A stretch of DNA of 64,000 bases from Avibacterium volantium (GCF_900635775.1 NZ_LR134167.1:963001-1027000), one strand, 5' to 3'. Shown: positions 8,911 to 19,520, counted from the first letter of the stretch. The notes: a model not told the origin generated them from the sequence alone. A program made the numbers and translations.

Positions 8911-10026
8911 TTGTCCAACCCAATGAGCGAACTAAGCGAAACCTTTACTCTTGAACCGCAAGATAATGCCCGTTTGCAGGCATTGTGCGGAGCATTTGAT
9001 GAAAATATCCAGTTGATTGAAAAAGAATTTTTCTTGGATATTGCACGGCGTAATTTTACCTTTACGCTGAAATCGAAAGATCCCAATTCGAAATCTCATC
9101 ACGCAAAATTATTAAATAAAGTGGCGGCGTTGATCCAAACATTGTATTTGGAAACCGCACCGGTGCGTGGCGTGGTGAAAGAAATTGATTTGTCTGATGT
9201 GCATTTAGCCATTCAGGAAAATCGAATGTTATTACAACAAGATAGCGAACAAGCAGAACAAAATGCGGTGCCAAAAGTGTATCAAACCACAATCAAAACC
9301 AAGCGTGGCTTGATTAAACCGCGTGGGGCAAATCAGATTCAATATTTGCACAATATTTTGCGTTATGACATCAGTTTTGGTATTGGGCCAGCAGGCACGG
9401 GGAAAACCTTTCTTGCCGTGGCTGCTGCGGTGGAAGCCTTAGAACGACAAGAAGTACGCCGTATTTTGCTCACCCGTCCTGCGGTGGAAGCAGGGGAAAA
9501 ATTGGGCTTTTTGCCGGGGGATTTAGGGCAAAAGATTGAGCCTTATTTACGACCGCTCTATGATGCCTTATTTGAAATGCTGGGCTTTGAAAAAGTGCAG
9601 AAATTAATGGAACGCAATGTGATTGAAATCGCCCCGCTGGCTTATATGCGTGGGCGTACGCTGAACGATAGTTTTATTATTTTAGATGAGAGCCAAAACA
9701 CCACCACCGAACAAATGAAAATGTTTTTAACCCGTATTGGGTTTAATTCTAAAGCGGTGATAACGGGCGACATCACGCAAATTGACTTGCCACGCAGCCA
9801 AAAATCAGGTTTACGCCACGCCATTGAAGTGCTAGAAAATGTGCCAGAATTGAGCTTCAATTATTTTGACAGTAAAGACATTGTTCGCCACCCAGTGGTT
9901 GCCAAAGTGGTGCAAGCCTATGATAAATGGGACGAACAGGAAGAAATTCGCCGTAAAGAACGCGCCTTACAGCGTCAGCAAGAACAGGCGAAACAACAAG
10001 CCTTAGAACGAGAAGAAACAGAATGA
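8911..10026 (+). CDS. ybeZ: PhoH-like ATPase YbeZ
   Basis: A 371-residue PhoH-family P-loop ATPase, the usual partner of the RNase YbeY in rRNA processing. Visible motifs are Walker A GPAGTGKT, the Walker B region [11 protein letters not shown], and the conserved [20 protein letters not shown]. The N-terminal region carries the FTL/KH-like segment. The C-terminus is a charged Gln/Glu-rich tail. The chosen start is TTG at 8911 because AAAGGA (8898-8903) is ideally spaced; the next ATG at 8923 is 19 bases from that site. The stop overlaps the ybeY start by four bases (ATGA), indicating translational coupling. Confidence 0.9.
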   Translation: MSNPMSELSETFTLEPQDNARLQALCGAFDENIQLIEKEFFLDIARRNFTFTLKSKDPNSKSHHAKLLNKVAALIQTLYLETAPVRGVVKEIDLSDVHLAIQENRMLLQQDSEQAEQNAVPKVYQTTIKTKRGLIKPRGANQIQYLHNILRYDISFGIGPAGTGKTFLAVAAAVEALERQEVRRILLTRPAVEAGEKLGFLPGDLGQKIEPYLRPLYDALFEMLGFEKVQKLMERNVIEIAPLAYMRGRTLNDSFIILDESQNTTTEQMKMFLTRIGFNSKAVITGDITQIDLPRSQKSGLRHAIEVLENVPELSFNYFDSKDIVRHPVVAKVVQAYDKWDEQEEIRRKERALQRQQEQAKQQALEREETE

Positions 10027-10490
10027 AAGATGTCATCGTTGATTTACAAATCGCAGTAGAAAATAGCGAAAACTTGCCGACAGAACAACAATTTCAACAA
10101 TGGGCAACCGCCGCAGTGCAAGCAGAGAACCGGCAACCTGAGATCACCATTCGCGTGGTGGACGAAGCGGAAAGCCAAAGCTTAAATGCCACTTATCGTG
10201 GTAAGGATTACCCAACCAACGTGCTTTCCTTTCCTTTTGAATGCCCTGAAGAAGTGGAATTGCCGCTACTCGGCGATTTAGTTATTTGCCGCCAAGTGGT
10301 GGAACGAGAAGCGCAAGAACAAGGCAAACCCTTGATGGCACATTGGGCGCATATGGTAGTACACGGCTGTTTGCATTTGCTGGGCTACGACCACATTGAA
10401 GATGATGAAGCAGAAGAAATGGAAAGCCTTGAAACGGAAATAATGCAAGATCTTGGCTTTGCCGATCCTTATTTAGCGGAAAAAGCCTAG
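10023..10490 (+). CDS. ybeY: Endoribonuclease YbeY
   Basis: A 155-residue zinc-dependent single-strand RNase that takes part in 16S rRNA 3' maturation and ribosome quality control. The UPF0054 metal signature [11 protein letters not shown] is complete near residues 119-129 and is followed by the acidic [17 protein letters not shown] and LLGDLVIC are also conserved. It is coupled to ybeZ by a four-base overlap. The length equals the E. coli protein. Confidence 0.95.
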   Translation: MKDVIVDLQIAVENSENLPTEQQFQQWATAAVQAENRQPEITIRVVDEAESQSLNATYRGKDYPTNVLSFPFECPEEVELPLLGDLVICRQVVEREAQEQGKPLMAHWAHMVVHGCLHLLGYDHIEDDEAEEMESLETEIMQDLGFADPYLAEKA

Positions 10491-10492
10491 CC

Positions 10493-12493
10493 TTGCAGCC
10501 ACGTCAGCTTTGTATCTTAGTTGGGGAAAATGCGTGGTTACAAACTCAACTTTCCCCTTTATTTTCTTACTTAGCTCACTTTGAAAAACAAAGTGCGGTG
10601 CTTTTTTTTGATGAAAATTGCACCGCACTTTTTCCCGATCAAAACATCACGTCAATTCCCTTTAGCAAAGCGAAAAATCAGCTTGGGCGCGAACATTCTC
10701 TGATTATTTACGATGCCAGACAAAGCCTAAATCTTGATGCCCTTGCCATTGCCGCAGGTACATTACAAGCGGGTGGGCAGCTTTATTTATTGTTCAACCA
10801 TTGGCAACATTTAGCCACGCAAATTGATTTGGATAGCCAGCGTTGGAGCGGTGTTCCGCAAGGCATTTGCACTCCGAATTTTGTCCAATTTATGCAGCAA
10901 AAAGTGCGTGAATACGGCTTTCCTATTTATCAGCAACAAAATGGCGATAGCTTTTTGCCAGCACCGCATAACTCAGCCATTGATCCGATAAAGCCCTTTC
11001 ATTCTGCCACGCAGGATCAACAACGTATTTTGCAACAGCTATTAAATGCTCCGAAAGAAATTAATGTGATCACCGCCAAGCGTGGACGGGGAAAATCCGC
11101 CTTGGCAGGATTATTTGCCGCCCATTTAGATAAGGTGATTCTCACCGCGCCAAACAAAAGTGCGGTGCAAATTTTGCAAGATTTTGCTGAGAAAGATCTG
11201 CTTTTTATAGCCCCCGATGATCTCGTTCAACAAGTGCAACAAGATCCCGATAAGTTTAACGATCATTGGCTGATTATTGATGAAGCGGCGATGATCCCAC
11301 TCCCCTTATTAATGCAGCTCACAGAGCATTTTCGGGCGATTTTATGCACCACTACGATACAAAGCTATGAAGGAACAGGGCGCGGTTTCTTGCTTAAATT
11401 TATGCAAAAAAATCACCGCACTTTGCAACATTTTGAACTCAGCACCCCGTTGCGTTGGCGAGCAGATGATCTGATCGAACCTTTTATTTCTGAGTTGCTT
11501 TTATTAGAAGCGGAAAGCCAGTTGGCTCAGCCTGAGTTTCAGCCTAATTTTGTTCCTAATGCGGATTTGCATTTTCATTGGCATCATAGCCACAGCCTTT
11601 TTCAGCAAGGGGAATATGAAGATTTTTACGGATTGCTAACTCTCGCTCATTATAAAACGTCCCCCGTGGATTTACGTCGTTTGCTCGATGGCAAGCATCA
11701 GCAATTTTTACTGGCAAAATTCAATCAGCATTTATTGGGTGCGCTTTGGCTACTGAATGAAGGGGGAATGAAGGACAGCACGTTGATTGAAGGCATAATG
11801 CAAGGTATCCGCCGTCCGAAAGGCAATTTAGTGGCGCAAATATTGTGCCAAGTAAGCCTAAATGAAACGGCGTGCAAGCTGAGTTCAGCACGCATTTCTC
11901 GCATTGCCGTGCAACCTAAATGGCGACATCAAGGGATAGGGCAAGCACTAATGGCTGAAGTGAATGAGCCAAGTCTGCATAACCAAGATCGCGCGCAAGA
12001 TTTTTTATCGGTAAGTTTTGGCTACACGCCTGAGCTTGCTCAATTCTGGCAAAAGTGCGGGTTTAATTTGGTTTATTTAGGTAGCCATAAAGAAGCCAGC
12101 AGCGGTTGTTATAGCGCGATTAGCGTAAAAGGCGTAAGCCGCGCAGGGCAAGAGTTTTGTACAAAATTACTGGCACAATTTGAGCGGGATATGCCTCTAT
12201 CCTTCCACCCTTTAGCCACGCAGCTATGCCCACAAGGGCTGCAAACAAGAGATTTTTCCCTGAATGAACAAGACATCAAAGCGTTACATTATTTTGCTCA
12301 TTATCAACGAAATTTAGCCAGCACGATCCCAGCTATTCGCCGTTTATTATGGGGCAATCAAGGGGAAACATTGCCTTTGTTGTCGGCATATTGTGAACAA
12401 AAAATCTTACCAAGCACGGGCAAAAAGCAATGGGGGCAAGCTTGTCGCGAAGAAGTAAAACGATGGTTGCAAAAGCCAAAAATTCTTTTATGA
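10493..12493 (+). CDS. tmcA: tRNA(Met) cytidine acetyltransferase TmcA
   Basis: A 666-residue enzyme that uses acetyl-CoA and ATP to form N4-acetylcytidine at the wobble base of elongator tRNA-Met (E. coli form 671 residues). Domains in order: N-terminal DUF1726; RecD-like helicase with Walker A AKRGRGKSAL near 195-205 and Walker B HWLIIDEAAMIPLP; GNAT acetyltransferase with SRIAVQPKWRHQGIGQALM; and a C-terminal tRNA-binding region. The start is TTG at 10493, three bases after the ybeY stop, with only a weak AGCGGA upstream. An inverted uptake-signal pair lies inside the reading frame near codon 35-45. Its substrate, elongator tRNA-Met, is encoded at 49617. Confidence 0.93.
   Translation: MQPRQLCILVGENAWLQTQLSPLFSYLAHFEKQSAVLFFDENCTALFPDQNITSIPFSKAKNQLGREHSLIIYDARQSLNLDALAIAAGTLQAGGQLYLLFNHWQHLATQIDLDSQRWSGVPQGICTPNFVQFMQQKVREYGFPIYQQQNGDSFLPAPHNSAIDPIKPFHSATQDQQRILQQLLNAPKEINVITAKRGRGKSALAGLFAAHLDKVILTAPNKSAVQILQDFAEKDLLFIAPDDLVQQVQQDPDKFNDHWLIIDEAAMIPLPLLMQLTEHFRAILCTTTIQSYEGTGRGFLLKFMQKNHRTLQHFELSTPLRWRADDLIEPFISELLLLEAESQLAQPEFQPNFVPNADLHFHWHHSHSLFQQGEYEDFYGLLTLAHYKTSPVDLRRLLDGKHQQFLLAKFNQHLLGALWLLNEGGMKDSTLIEGIMQGIRRPKGNLVAQILCQVSLNETACKLSSARISRIAVQPKWRHQGIGQALMAEVNEPSLHNQDRAQDFLSVSFGYTPELAQFWQKCGFNLVYLGSHKEASSGCYSAISVKGVSRAGQEFCTKLLAQFERDMPLSFHPLATQLCPQGLQTRDFSLNEQDIKALHYFAHYQRNLASTIPAIRRLLWGNQGETLPLLSAYCEQKILPSTGKKQWGQACREEVKRWLQKPKILL
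10590..10631. repeat. Inverted uptake-signal pair inside tmcA
   Basis: AAAGTGCGGTGC (10590-10601) and its exact complement (10620-10631) form a 12-bp hairpin with a T-rich loop. The same arrangement works as a terminator elsewhere in the window, but here it is within coding sequence (encoding SAVLFF...CTALF). Confidence 0.85.
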
Positions 12494-12540
12494 TAAGGAA
12501 TGCATAAGGCAAAGAATAAATCGCAAAATAGGGGGAAATA

Positions 12541-12702
12541 ATGGCAAATCAACAAAAAGGTGTGCTGCGCAGATTATGGGATAAATACAGCGAATTTTGC
12601 AAAGAATTGGGGATCGATCAAGGCGCTTGCCGCAGCTGTGTGCCAGTGGTGAAATTTGATGAAGATCCACCGAAAAAAAGCAGAGCAAGAGAAAGTAGCT
12701 AA
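12541..12702 (+). CDS. Small 53-residue basic protein, conserved-looking, function unknown
   Basis: A short open frame starting MANQQKGVLRRLWDKYSEFC, preceded by a strong ribosome site (AGGGGGA) at good spacing. The product has three cysteines (FCKELG, GACRSC) and a charged Lys/Arg-rich tail. It lies 47 bases after tmcA on the same strand and ends before a good terminator, so it is probably the last gene of that transcript. It resembles the small proteins annotated as DUF5363 in Pasteurellaceae, but that match is from memory and unverified. The strong ribosome site and clean context argue for a real gene. Confidence 0.65.
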   Translation: MANQQKGVLRRLWDKYSEFCKELGIDQGACRSCVPVVKFDEDPPKKSRARESS

Positions 12703-12756
12703 ATCTTAGGATCAGATCGCGATCTTTACATTTCTCATTTTTCAATCATTCCTTAC

Positions 12757-12794
12757 AAAGCCATTTGGCGCATTGCTCAAATGGCTTTCTTTTT
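12757..12794 (+). terminator. Intrinsic terminator after tmcA and the small gene
   Basis: AAAGCCATTTG (12757-12767) pairs with CAAATGGCTTT (12778-12788), followed by CTTTTT. It separates this unit from the dcw promoter. Confidence 0.85.
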
Positions 12795-12838
12795 GGCCGA
12801 AATATACAAATCTTTACATAAGATCCGGATCAAACTGC

Positions 12839-12867
12839 TTGCAACTTAGTCAAACTAATACTAAACT
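12839..12867 (+). promoter_or_regulatory. Predicted sigma-70 promoter of the dcw cluster (Pmra)
   Basis: TTGCAA (12839-12844) and TAAACT (12862-12867) are separated by 17 bases. This places transcription start at about 12874, just ahead of the MraZ-like repeats and 88 bases before mraZ. Confidence 0.6.
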
Positions 12868-12877
12868 TACGAATAAG

Positions 12878-12902
12878 TGGTAAAAAGTGGTGTTTTGTGG
12901 TA
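12878..12902 (+). promoter_or_regulatory. Probable MraZ operator: three TGGT repeats at 10-base spacing
   Basis: TGGTA, TGGTG and TGGTA begin at 12878, 12888 and 12898, a period of exactly one helical turn, immediately downstream of the predicted start site. E. coli MraZ binds three TGGGN direct repeats separated by 5 bases in the same position. The arrangement therefore points to autorepression of the cluster, with the core changed from TGGG to TGGT. Confidence 0.65.
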
Positions 12903-12961
12903 AAAATTGCAAAATTCTGTAAAAAATAACCGCACTTATTTTTAACAAGAGATCTCAAACA

Positions 12962-13420
12962 ATGTTTCGTGGCGCATCATCGGTAAATCTGGATTCAAAG
13001 GGACGGCTTGCCATTCCCACCCGTTACCGTGCCGAGATCCTAGAAAAAAATAATGGGCAGATGGTTTGCACGGTGGATATTCGCCAACCTTGCTTGTTAC
13101 TTTATCCTTTAGATGAATGGGAAATCGTTGAGCAAAAATTATTAAGTTTGTCGAATTTTGATCCTGTGCAACGCAGTTTACAGCGTGTGATGCTCGGTTA
13201 TGCCACGGAATGTGAGCTGGATAGCGTAGGGCGAATTTTAATCAGTGCGCCATTACGCCAGCACGCAAAACTAGAAAAAAGCACAATGTTAGTGGGCCAG
13301 TTAAATAAATTTGAAATTTGGAGCGATGTGGAGTGGCAGGCTCAAATTCAACAAGATATGGCTCTCGGTGCAAGTGGTCAGCTTGCCCAATCTCCTGAAT
13401 TAATCACGTTGTCTTTATAA
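12962..13420 (+). CDS. mraZ: Transcriptional regulator MraZ
   Basis: A 152-residue DNA-binding protein that represses the division and cell wall cluster it heads. Two SpoVT/AbrB-like repeats are visible, each with the DxxGR signature: [10 protein letters not shown] near residue 10 and [10 protein letters not shown] near 85. The length matches E. coli MraZ. It is the first gene of the cluster, and its probable operator lies 60-84 bases upstream. A strong hairpin lies between it and rsmH. Confidence 0.95.
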   Translation: MFRGASSVNLDSKGRLAIPTRYRAEILEKNNGQMVCTVDIRQPCLLLYPLDEWEIVEQKLLSLSNFDPVQRSLQRVMLGYATECELDSVGRILISAPLRQHAKLEKSTMLVGQLNKFEIWSDVEWQAQIQQDMALGASGQLAQSPELITLSL

Positions 13421-13457
13421 GAGAAGATTAACTTCCACCAAGACAGCGGCACTAGCA

Positions 13458-13500
13458 GAGATAAGCGGTGTACTTAGGTACACCGCATTATCTCATTTTA
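13458..13500 (+). terminator. Long stem-loop between mraZ and rsmH (terminator or attenuator)
   Basis: GAGATAA-GCGGTGTAC (13458-13473) pairs with GTACACCGC-A-TTATCTC (13478-13494) around the loop TTAG, giving about 16 bp with one bulged A. ATTTTA follows. It lies in the middle of a cluster expected to be cotranscribed, so partial termination or RNA processing is more likely than a full stop. Confidence 0.7.
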
Positions 13501-13531
13501 ACATTTAATTTTTATTATTTAATAACGACTT

Positions 13532-14497
13532 ATGAACGCGCAGAACCTTTTTTCTTCACCTGAACATTTCACCGTTTTATTAAATGAAGCGGTGGACGGT
13601 TTGGCGTTGAAAGAAAAAGGCATCTATATTGATGGCACTTTTGGGCGCGGCGGTCATTCTCGTCTGATTTTATCTCGCTTATCCCAAGATGGCAGATTAA
13701 TCGCCATTGATCGTGATCCGCGTGCGATTGCGGCGGCAGCGCAAATTCAAGATCCGCGTTTTCAGATCGAACACAATAGCTTTTCCGCGATCCCTGAGAT
13801 CTGCGAAAAATTAGGTTTAGTCGGTAAAATTGACGGTATTTTGCTCGATCTTGGCGTATCTTCCCCTCAATTAGATGAAGCCGAGCGTGGTTTTAGTTTT
13901 ATGAAAGACGGCCCGCTTGATATGCGAATGGATACCACCCAAGGTTTATCGGTGGCCGAATGGTTGCAACAGGTTTCTGAGCAAGATTTAGCTTGGGTGC
14001 TGAAAACCTTTGGCGAAGAACGTTTTGCTAAGCGCATTGCGCAAGCCATTGTTAATTATAATAAAAATGCACGTCAAAATGGCACAGAACCACTTAATCG
14101 CACCTTGCAATTAGCTGAGCTGATTGCGCAATCGGTTCCTTTTAAAGATAAACATAAGCACCCAGCTACGCGTAGTTTTCAGGCAATTCGTATTTTCATT
14201 AATGCTGAATTGGAAGAGCTAGAACGTGTCTTGCAAGGGGCTTTACAAGTATTAGCGCCACAAGGACGTTTGTCGATCATCAGCTTCCATTCCCTTGAAG
14301 ATCGTATGGTGAAACATTTTATGCGCAAGCAAAGCAAGGGCGAAAGTTTGCCGAAAGGCTTGCCGTTGCGTGAAGATCAAATTCAGCGTAGCCAAACCTT
14401 AAAAACCATTGGCAAGGCGATTATGCCAAGTGAACAAGAGATTGCCCAAAATGCCCGCTCAAGAAGTGCGGTGTTGCGTATTGCGGAGAGAGTATAA
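13532..14497 (+). CDS. rsmH: 16S rRNA (cytosine-1402-N4)-methyltransferase RsmH (MraW)
   Basis: A 321-residue S-adenosylmethionine-dependent methyltransferase that modifies C1402 in the 16S rRNA decoding centre. The SAM-binding segment [15 protein letters not shown] is near residue 33, [20 protein letters not shown] is typical of the family, and [18 protein letters not shown] is near 250. It occupies its usual place after mraZ and is followed two bases later by ftsL. Confidence 0.95.
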   Translation: MNAQNLFSSPEHFTVLLNEAVDGLALKEKGIYIDGTFGRGGHSRLILSRLSQDGRLIAIDRDPRAIAAAAQIQDPRFQIEHNSFSAIPEICEKLGLVGKIDGILLDLGVSSPQLDEAERGFSFMKDGPLDMRMDTTQGLSVAEWLQQVSEQDLAWVLKTFGEERFAKRIAQAIVNYNKNARQNGTEPLNRTLQLAELIAQSVPFKDKHKHPATRSFQAIRIFINAELEELERVLQGALQVLAPQGRLSIISFHSLEDRMVKHFMRKQSKGESLPKGLPLREDQIQRSQTLKTIGKAIMPSEQEIAQNARSRSAVLRIAERV

Positions 14498-14499
14498 AA

Positions 14500-14820
14500 A
14501 TGGTTGAAAATTCAGAACGTTATCCATTGCGTAGCATTATTGCTGAAGATCTCTTTGCCTCAAATAAATTAGTGATGGCGTTAATGGTATTGGTGATTGT
14601 GAGTGCATTAAGCACCATTTGGATTACTCACAAAACGCGTGGCTTGATCGCAGAAAAAGGCGAATTAGTGTTACAACACCAAGCCTTGGAAAATGAATTT
14701 TTAAATCTCAAGTTAGAAGAAGCAACCCAAAGCGATAATACCCGTGTTGAGGCGATTGCTACGGGAAAATTACAGATGAAACGTGTTGTGCCAGAACAAG
14801 AAGTTTTATTATTGGAATAA
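14500..14820 (+). CDS. ftsL: Cell division protein FtsL
   Basis: A 106-residue bitopic inner-membrane protein of the FtsQLB divisome subcomplex. A short cytoplasmic N-terminus is followed by one membrane segment (about 24-44: [20 protein letters not shown]) and a periplasmic coiled-coil region rich in Leu/Glu ([19 protein letters not shown]). Sequence conservation in this family is low; size, topology and position between rsmH and ftsI make the assignment. Confidence 0.9.
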   Translation: MVENSERYPLRSIIAEDLFASNKLVMALMVLVIVSALSTIWITHKTRGLIAEKGELVLQHQALENEFLNLKLEEATQSDNTRVEAIATGKLQMKRVVPEQEVLLLE

Positions 14821-14842
14821 TTAATAGGCCCTAAGGTGCAAA

Positions 14843-16645
14843 ATGATCAAGAAGAAAAATCACAGAACAAAGCGTAGCACCAGCACAGGCAGTGCAATTA
14901 AACGCAACAAACCTAAAATTTCCTACCATAATAGTTTTTTGAAAGGTCGTTTTTATTGGTCGATAGCTGCTGTTGTACTTGGATTAAGTGCCTTGATTGC
15001 ACGCGCGGCTTATATACAAGTGGTAAATGCCGATCCACTGGCTGATGAGGCGGATAAACGCTCAGTGCGTACTCAGCAAGTGCTTTCTGTGCGTGGTTCA
15101 ATTTTAGATCGTAATGGACAACTTCTTTCTGTCAGCGTACCGATGTATTCTGTGGTGGCTGATGCCAAATTCGTGTTTGAAGAAAATTCTTTGCAAGATA
15201 AAGAACGTTGGCAAGCACTTGCCAAAGCCCTTGGCGTTTCTTATAGCAATTTAATTAAGCGCGTGGAAAAAGATCCTTCTTCTCGCTTTGTATATTTATC
15301 TCGTCAGGTTTCCCCAACCGTTGCTGATTATGTTAAGCAGCTGAAAATCAAAGGTGTAGTGTTAAAAACAGAAGCACGCCGTTTTTATCCAAGAGTGGAA
15401 GAAACCGCCCATTTGATCGGCTACACCAATATTGATGGTGAAGGCATTGAAGGCATTGAGAAAAGTTTTAACTCATTATTAGTGGGTAAATCAGGCTCTC
15501 GCACCTATCGCAAGGATAAATTTGGACACGTTGTGGAAGACATTGCCGATGTTAAAAAATATGACGCACACGATGTTACCTTGAGTATTGATGAAAAATT
15601 GCAATCAATGGTTTACCGCGAAATCAAAAAAGCGGTGGCAGAAAATAAGGCAGAATCAGGAACCGCGGTGTTAGTGGATATTCGCACAGGCGAAGTGCTA
15701 GCAATGGTTAATGCCCCTTCCTACAATCCAAATAACCGCGCTGGTGTAAAAGCTGATTTAATGCGAAACCGTGCTATTACCGATACCTTTGAGCCGGGTT
15801 CAACAGTAAAACCTTTCGTGGTTTTGACCGCACTTCAAAATGGTGTAGTAAAACGCAACGAAGTGATTAACACAGGGCCACTAGTGCTAAATGGACACGA
15901 AGTCAAAGACGTTGCACCAAGAGATCGCCAAACCCTTGATGAAATTTTGGAAAACTCCAGTAACCGCGGGGTGAGCCGCTTGGCCTTGCGTATGCCACCA
16001 AGTGCGTTAATGGAAACCTACCAAAACGCAGGTTTAGGCAAACCAACAGATTTAGGCTTGATTGGTGAACAATCAGGGATCTTAAATGCAAATCGTAAAC
16101 GTTGGGCGGAGATTGAACGTGCCAACGTTGCCTATGGTTATGGTTTGAATGCAACGCCGTTACAAATTGCACGCGCTTATGTTACCTTAGGCAGTTTCGG
16201 GATTTATCGCCCACTTTCTATTACCAAGGTTGATCCACCTGTGATCGGGCAGCGCGTTTTCCCTGAAAAAATCACCCGTGAAGTGGTGAATATGATGGAA
16301 AAAGTGGCAATCAAAAATAAACGCGCAATGGTGGAAGGCTATCGCGTTGGGATCAAAACAGGGACAGCGAAAAAGCTAGAAAAAGGTCGCTATGTGGATA
16401 AATATATTGCTTATACCGCAGGCATTGCGCCAGTCAGTAACCCACGTTATGCCCTGATTGTTTTAATTAATGATCCGAAAGCAGGGCAATATTATGGTGG
16501 GGCGGTTTCTGCACCATTGTTCTCAAATATTATGGGCTATGCGTTACGAATGAATAACGTTCCGCCTGATGCGGTGGAGCAACAAAAAGTCGCTAAACGC
16601 ACCGTTCGTTTAAATACTCAGAAAAAAGATGAAACAACGAACTAA
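14843..16645 (+). CDS. ftsI: Peptidoglycan transpeptidase FtsI (PBP3)
   Basis: A 600-residue septal class B penicillin-binding protein that cross-links peptidoglycan with FtsW. It has a basic N-terminus, one membrane anchor near residues 33-55, a pedestal domain, and a transpeptidase domain. All three catalytic motifs are intact: S320-T-V-K, S372-S-N and K505-T-G-T. The length is close to H. influenzae PBP3 (610). The gene follows ftsL directly. Confidence 0.96.
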   Translation: MIKKKNHRTKRSTSTGSAIKRNKPKISYHNSFLKGRFYWSIAAVVLGLSALIARAAYIQVVNADPLADEADKRSVRTQQVLSVRGSILDRNGQLLSVSVPMYSVVADAKFVFEENSLQDKERWQALAKALGVSYSNLIKRVEKDPSSRFVYLSRQVSPTVADYVKQLKIKGVVLKTEARRFYPRVEETAHLIGYTNIDGEGIEGIEKSFNSLLVGKSGSRTYRKDKFGHVVEDIADVKKYDAHDVTLSIDEKLQSMVYREIKKAVAENKAESGTAVLVDIRTGEVLAMVNAPSYNPNNRAGVKADLMRNRAITDTFEPGSTVKPFVVLTALQNGVVKRNEVINTGPLVLNGHEVKDVAPRDRQTLDEILENSSNRGVSRLALRMPPSALMETYQNAGLGKPTDLGLIGEQSGILNANRKRWAEIERANVAYGYGLNATPLQIARAYVTLGSFGIYRPLSITKVDPPVIGQRVFPEKITREVVNMMEKVAIKNKRAMVEGYRVGIKTGTAKKLEKGRYVDKYIAYTAGIAPVSNPRYALIVLINDPKAGQYYGGAVSAPLFSNIMGYALRMNNVPPDAVEQQKVAKRTVRLNTQKKDETTN

Positions 16646-16665
16646 TTTTTGATCAAGGAAAAATA

Positions 16666-18141
16666 ATGAAAAAACTCACCGCACTTTTGGGGATCGATCA
16701 TTTGCCCCAAGAAGTTGAGCTGACCGAAATGACGTTAGACAGCCGCTCTGCAAAGACTGGCTGTCTTTTCGTTGCTATAAAAGGGCATCAAACGGACGGC
16801 AGAAACTACATTCCGCAAGCTATTGCTAATGGCGCAAGTGCGGTGCTTTTTGAAGCAGATTTTGCGCAGCAACACTTAACCGTCAAAATGGAACAAGGCA
16901 TTCCGCTTATTGCCTATTATGAATTACCGCAACATTTATCGCGTCTTGCAGGGCAATTTTATAATGATCCTTCAGCCCATTTAACCCTCGTTGGCGTAAC
17001 AGGAACAAATGGCAAAACCACGGTGGCTCAGCTTGTGGCGCAATGGGCGAACTTGCTTGGACATAAAAGTGCGGTAATGGGAACCATTGGTAATGGCTTG
17101 CTTGGGCAAATTAAGGAAGCAGCAAATACCACCGGTTCAGCCATTGAAATTCAATCCACCCTTGCGGAATTTGTACAAGCTGGCGCAGATTTTGCCGCCA
17201 TTGAAGTGTCATCGCACGGCTTAGTGCAACATCGTGTTGAAGCACTGCAATTTGCCGTTGCTATTTTTACTAACCTGAGCCGTGATCATCTTGATTATCA
17301 CCACACAATGGAAAATTATGCTGCTGCGAAATACCGTTTATTCAGCGAGTTAAATAGCCAGCATCAGGTGATTAACGCTGATGATCCTGTGGGCGCACAA
17401 TGGTTACAGCAATTACCCAATGCCATTGCGGTGAGCTGTAAAGCGGATTATCAACCAAGCCATAAACAATGGCTCAAAGCAGAGCAAGTGCAATTCCATA
17501 ACCAAGGTGCGATTATTCATTTCACGTCTAGTTGGGGTGAGGGTGAATTGCATAGCCCATTGATTGGCGCATTTAATGTCAGCAATTTATTATTTGCTTT
17601 CGCCAGTCTGCTTGCCTTAGGTTATTCTTTAGACGAACTTTGTCAAAGTGCGGGGCAATTACAAGGTGTTTGTGGGCGAATGGAACGTTTGAATGAGTTA
17701 AATCAAGCCACTGCAATTGTGGATTATGCCCACACGCCAGATGCCTTAGAAAAAGCCTTGCAAGCTGCCCGTTTACATTGTGAAGGCGCGCTTTATTGCG
17801 TGTTTGGTTGCGGTGGTGATCGGGATACAGGGAAGCGTCCGCAAATGGCACGCATTTCAGAGCAATTTGCCGATTTCGTGATTGTTACGGACGACAACCC
17901 ACGCACGGAAGATGCAGAAACTATTATGCAAGACATTCGAGCTGGATTTAGTGATTTAACAAAGGTAGAAATTATTCATCAACGAGATCTTGCCATTCGC
18001 CGCGCATTGAGCATTGCACAACCGCAAGATGTGGTGCTGATTGCCGGCAAAGGCCACGAAGATTATCAAATTATTGGCACAACGAAATTGCCGTTTTCCG
18101 ATCAAGCGACAGTAAAACAATATTTTAGTGAAACAAAATGA
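16666..18141 (+). CDS. murE: UDP-MurNAc-tripeptide ligase MurE (meso-diaminopimelate adding)
   Basis: A 491-residue cytoplasmic Mur ligase that adds meso-diaminopimelate to UDP-MurNAc-L-Ala-D-Glu. The ATP site is [10 protein letters not shown] near residue 109. The DNPR motif ([10 protein letters not shown]) that distinguishes diaminopimelate-adding from lysine-adding enzymes is present. An uptake signal complement overlaps the first codons. The stop overlaps the murF start by four bases. Confidence 0.96.
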   Translation: MKKLTALLGIDHLPQEVELTEMTLDSRSAKTGCLFVAIKGHQTDGRNYIPQAIANGASAVLFEADFAQQHLTVKMEQGIPLIAYYELPQHLSRLAGQFYNDPSAHLTLVGVTGTNGKTTVAQLVAQWANLLGHKSAVMGTIGNGLLGQIKEAANTTGSAIEIQSTLAEFVQAGADFAAIEVSSHGLVQHRVEALQFAVAIFTNLSRDHLDYHHTMENYAAAKYRLFSELNSQHQVINADDPVGAQWLQQLPNAIAVSCKADYQPSHKQWLKAEQVQFHNQGAIIHFTSSWGEGELHSPLIGAFNVSNLLFAFASLLALGYSLDELCQSAGQLQGVCGRMERLNELNQATAIVDYAHTPDALEKALQAARLHCEGALYCVFGCGGDRDTGKRPQMARISEQFADFVIVTDDNPRTEDAETIMQDIRAGFSDLTKVEIIHQRDLAIRRALSIAQPQDVVLIAGKGHEDYQIIGTTKLPFSDQATVKQYFSETK

Positions 18142-19520
18142 TTAAACTAACCACCCAACAATTGGCTGATATTCTCAATGGTACGCTTTATGGCGATGGG
18201 CGTATCGCGATTGAAAATATCAGCACGGATACCCGCCAAGCCAATCCGCAAGGGCTATTTTTTGCCTTAAAAGGTGAGCGTTTTGATGGTCATCAATATT
18301 TAGCCAATGCCGTGGAACAAGGCGCATTGGCTGTGATCGTAGATCATCAATGTGAAATAGATGTGCCACAAATTGTCGTGGCGGACACTCGCCTTGCTTT
18401 AGGGCAGCTAGGTAAATGGCTAAAAGCACAAATTAACCCTTTAACAGTGGCGATCACGGGATCATCAGGCAAAACCACGGCGAAAGAAATGACTGCCGCC
18501 ATTTTGCAACAAAGTGCGGGGGATTTTTCCCAAGTTTTATTTACCAACGGTAATTTCAATAATGATATTGGCGTGCCATTAACCTTATTGCGTCTTACGC
18601 CGCAGCATAAATTTGCGGTGATTGAATTGGGTGCCAATCACCTAGGTGAAATTGCGTACACCACGGAATTAGTGCGTCCTAACGTGGCGATGGTGAATAA
18701 TGTGGCTGCAGCGCATTTGGAAGGTTTTGGTAGCCTTGCAGGCGTGGCACAAGCCAAAGGTGAGATTTATCAAGGTCTTGCAGATCAAGGCATTGCGCTC
18801 ATCAATTTAGATTGTAATTATCTGGCGGATTGGCAAAAGAATATTGGTGATCACCAAGTGCGGTCGTTTTCTTTAACAAATTCACAAGCGGATTTTTATG
18901 CCACGGATATTCAGCTCAACGGACAAGGATCGCAATTTACCTTACACAGCCCACAAGGCGAGATTGCTATTCAGTTGCCTTATTTAGGCGAGCATAATAT
19001 CAGCAATGCGTTGGCAGCAGCAGCGTTAGCGATGAATGTGGGCGCAAGCCTTTCTGATGTGCAACAAGGCTTGGCAAAAGGCGCGAAAGTGAAAGGGCGT
19101 TTATTCCCGATTCAGCCTTGCGAAAATTTATTGTTACTCGATGACACTTATAACGCCAATGTGGATTCCTTGCAGTCGGCGATTCAAGTGTTACAAAAAT
19201 ATCCCGCTTTTCGCATTTTAATAGTTGGCGATATGGCAGAATTAGGCGAAAATAGTCAGCTTTGCCATCAGCAAGTGGCGGACGCGGCGAAAGCGGCACA
19301 ATTAGATTTTGTGGCAAGTTTTGGTCAGGAAAGCGCGGTGATTTCAGCCCAAAATGGCGGAACGCATTTTACTGAACAAGCCGCCTTGGCGGATTTTATT
19401 ACTCGCTTAATTAAAGAAAAATTAGCGCAAAATCAATCCGTTGTGGTGTTAGCCAAAGGCTCTCGCCGAATGCAATTAGAAAATGTAATTGAATTATTAA
19501 AGGATAATTTCCAATGTTAG
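18138..19520 (+). CDS. murF: UDP-MurNAc-tripeptide:D-Ala-D-Ala ligase MurF
   Basis: A 460-residue Mur ligase adding D-Ala-D-Ala to complete the UDP-MurNAc pentapeptide. The ATP site [14 protein letters not shown] is near residue 107. [15 protein letters not shown] and [13 protein letters not shown] are MurF hallmarks. It overlaps murE at its start and mraY at its end, indicating tight translational coupling. Confidence 0.96.
   Translation: MIKLTTQQLADILNGTLYGDGRIAIENISTDTRQANPQGLFFALKGERFDGHQYLANAVEQGALAVIVDHQCEIDVPQIVVADTRLALGQLGKWLKAQINPLTVAITGSSGKTTAKEMTAAILQQSAGDFSQVLFTNGNFNNDIGVPLTLLRLTPQHKFAVIELGANHLGEIAYTTELVRPNVAMVNNVAAAHLEGFGSLAGVAQAKGEIYQGLADQGIALINLDCNYLADWQKNIGDHQVRSFSLTNSQADFYATDIQLNGQGSQFTLHSPQGEIAIQLPYLGEHNISNALAAAALAMNVGASLSDVQQGLAKGAKVKGRLFPIQPCENLLLLDDTYNANVDSLQSAIQVLQKYPAFRILIVGDMAELGENSQLCHQQVADAAKAAQLDFVASFGQESAVISAQNGGTHFTEQAALADFITRLIKEKLAQNQSVVVLAKGSRRMQLENVIELLKDNFQC

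Noticed and set aside
12711..12832. A cluster of GATC sites with palindromes (AGATCGCGATCT, GATCCGGATC) before the dcw promoter
   Set aside because: They may be methylation sites, but GATC is frequent in this genome and no further structure supports a defined function.
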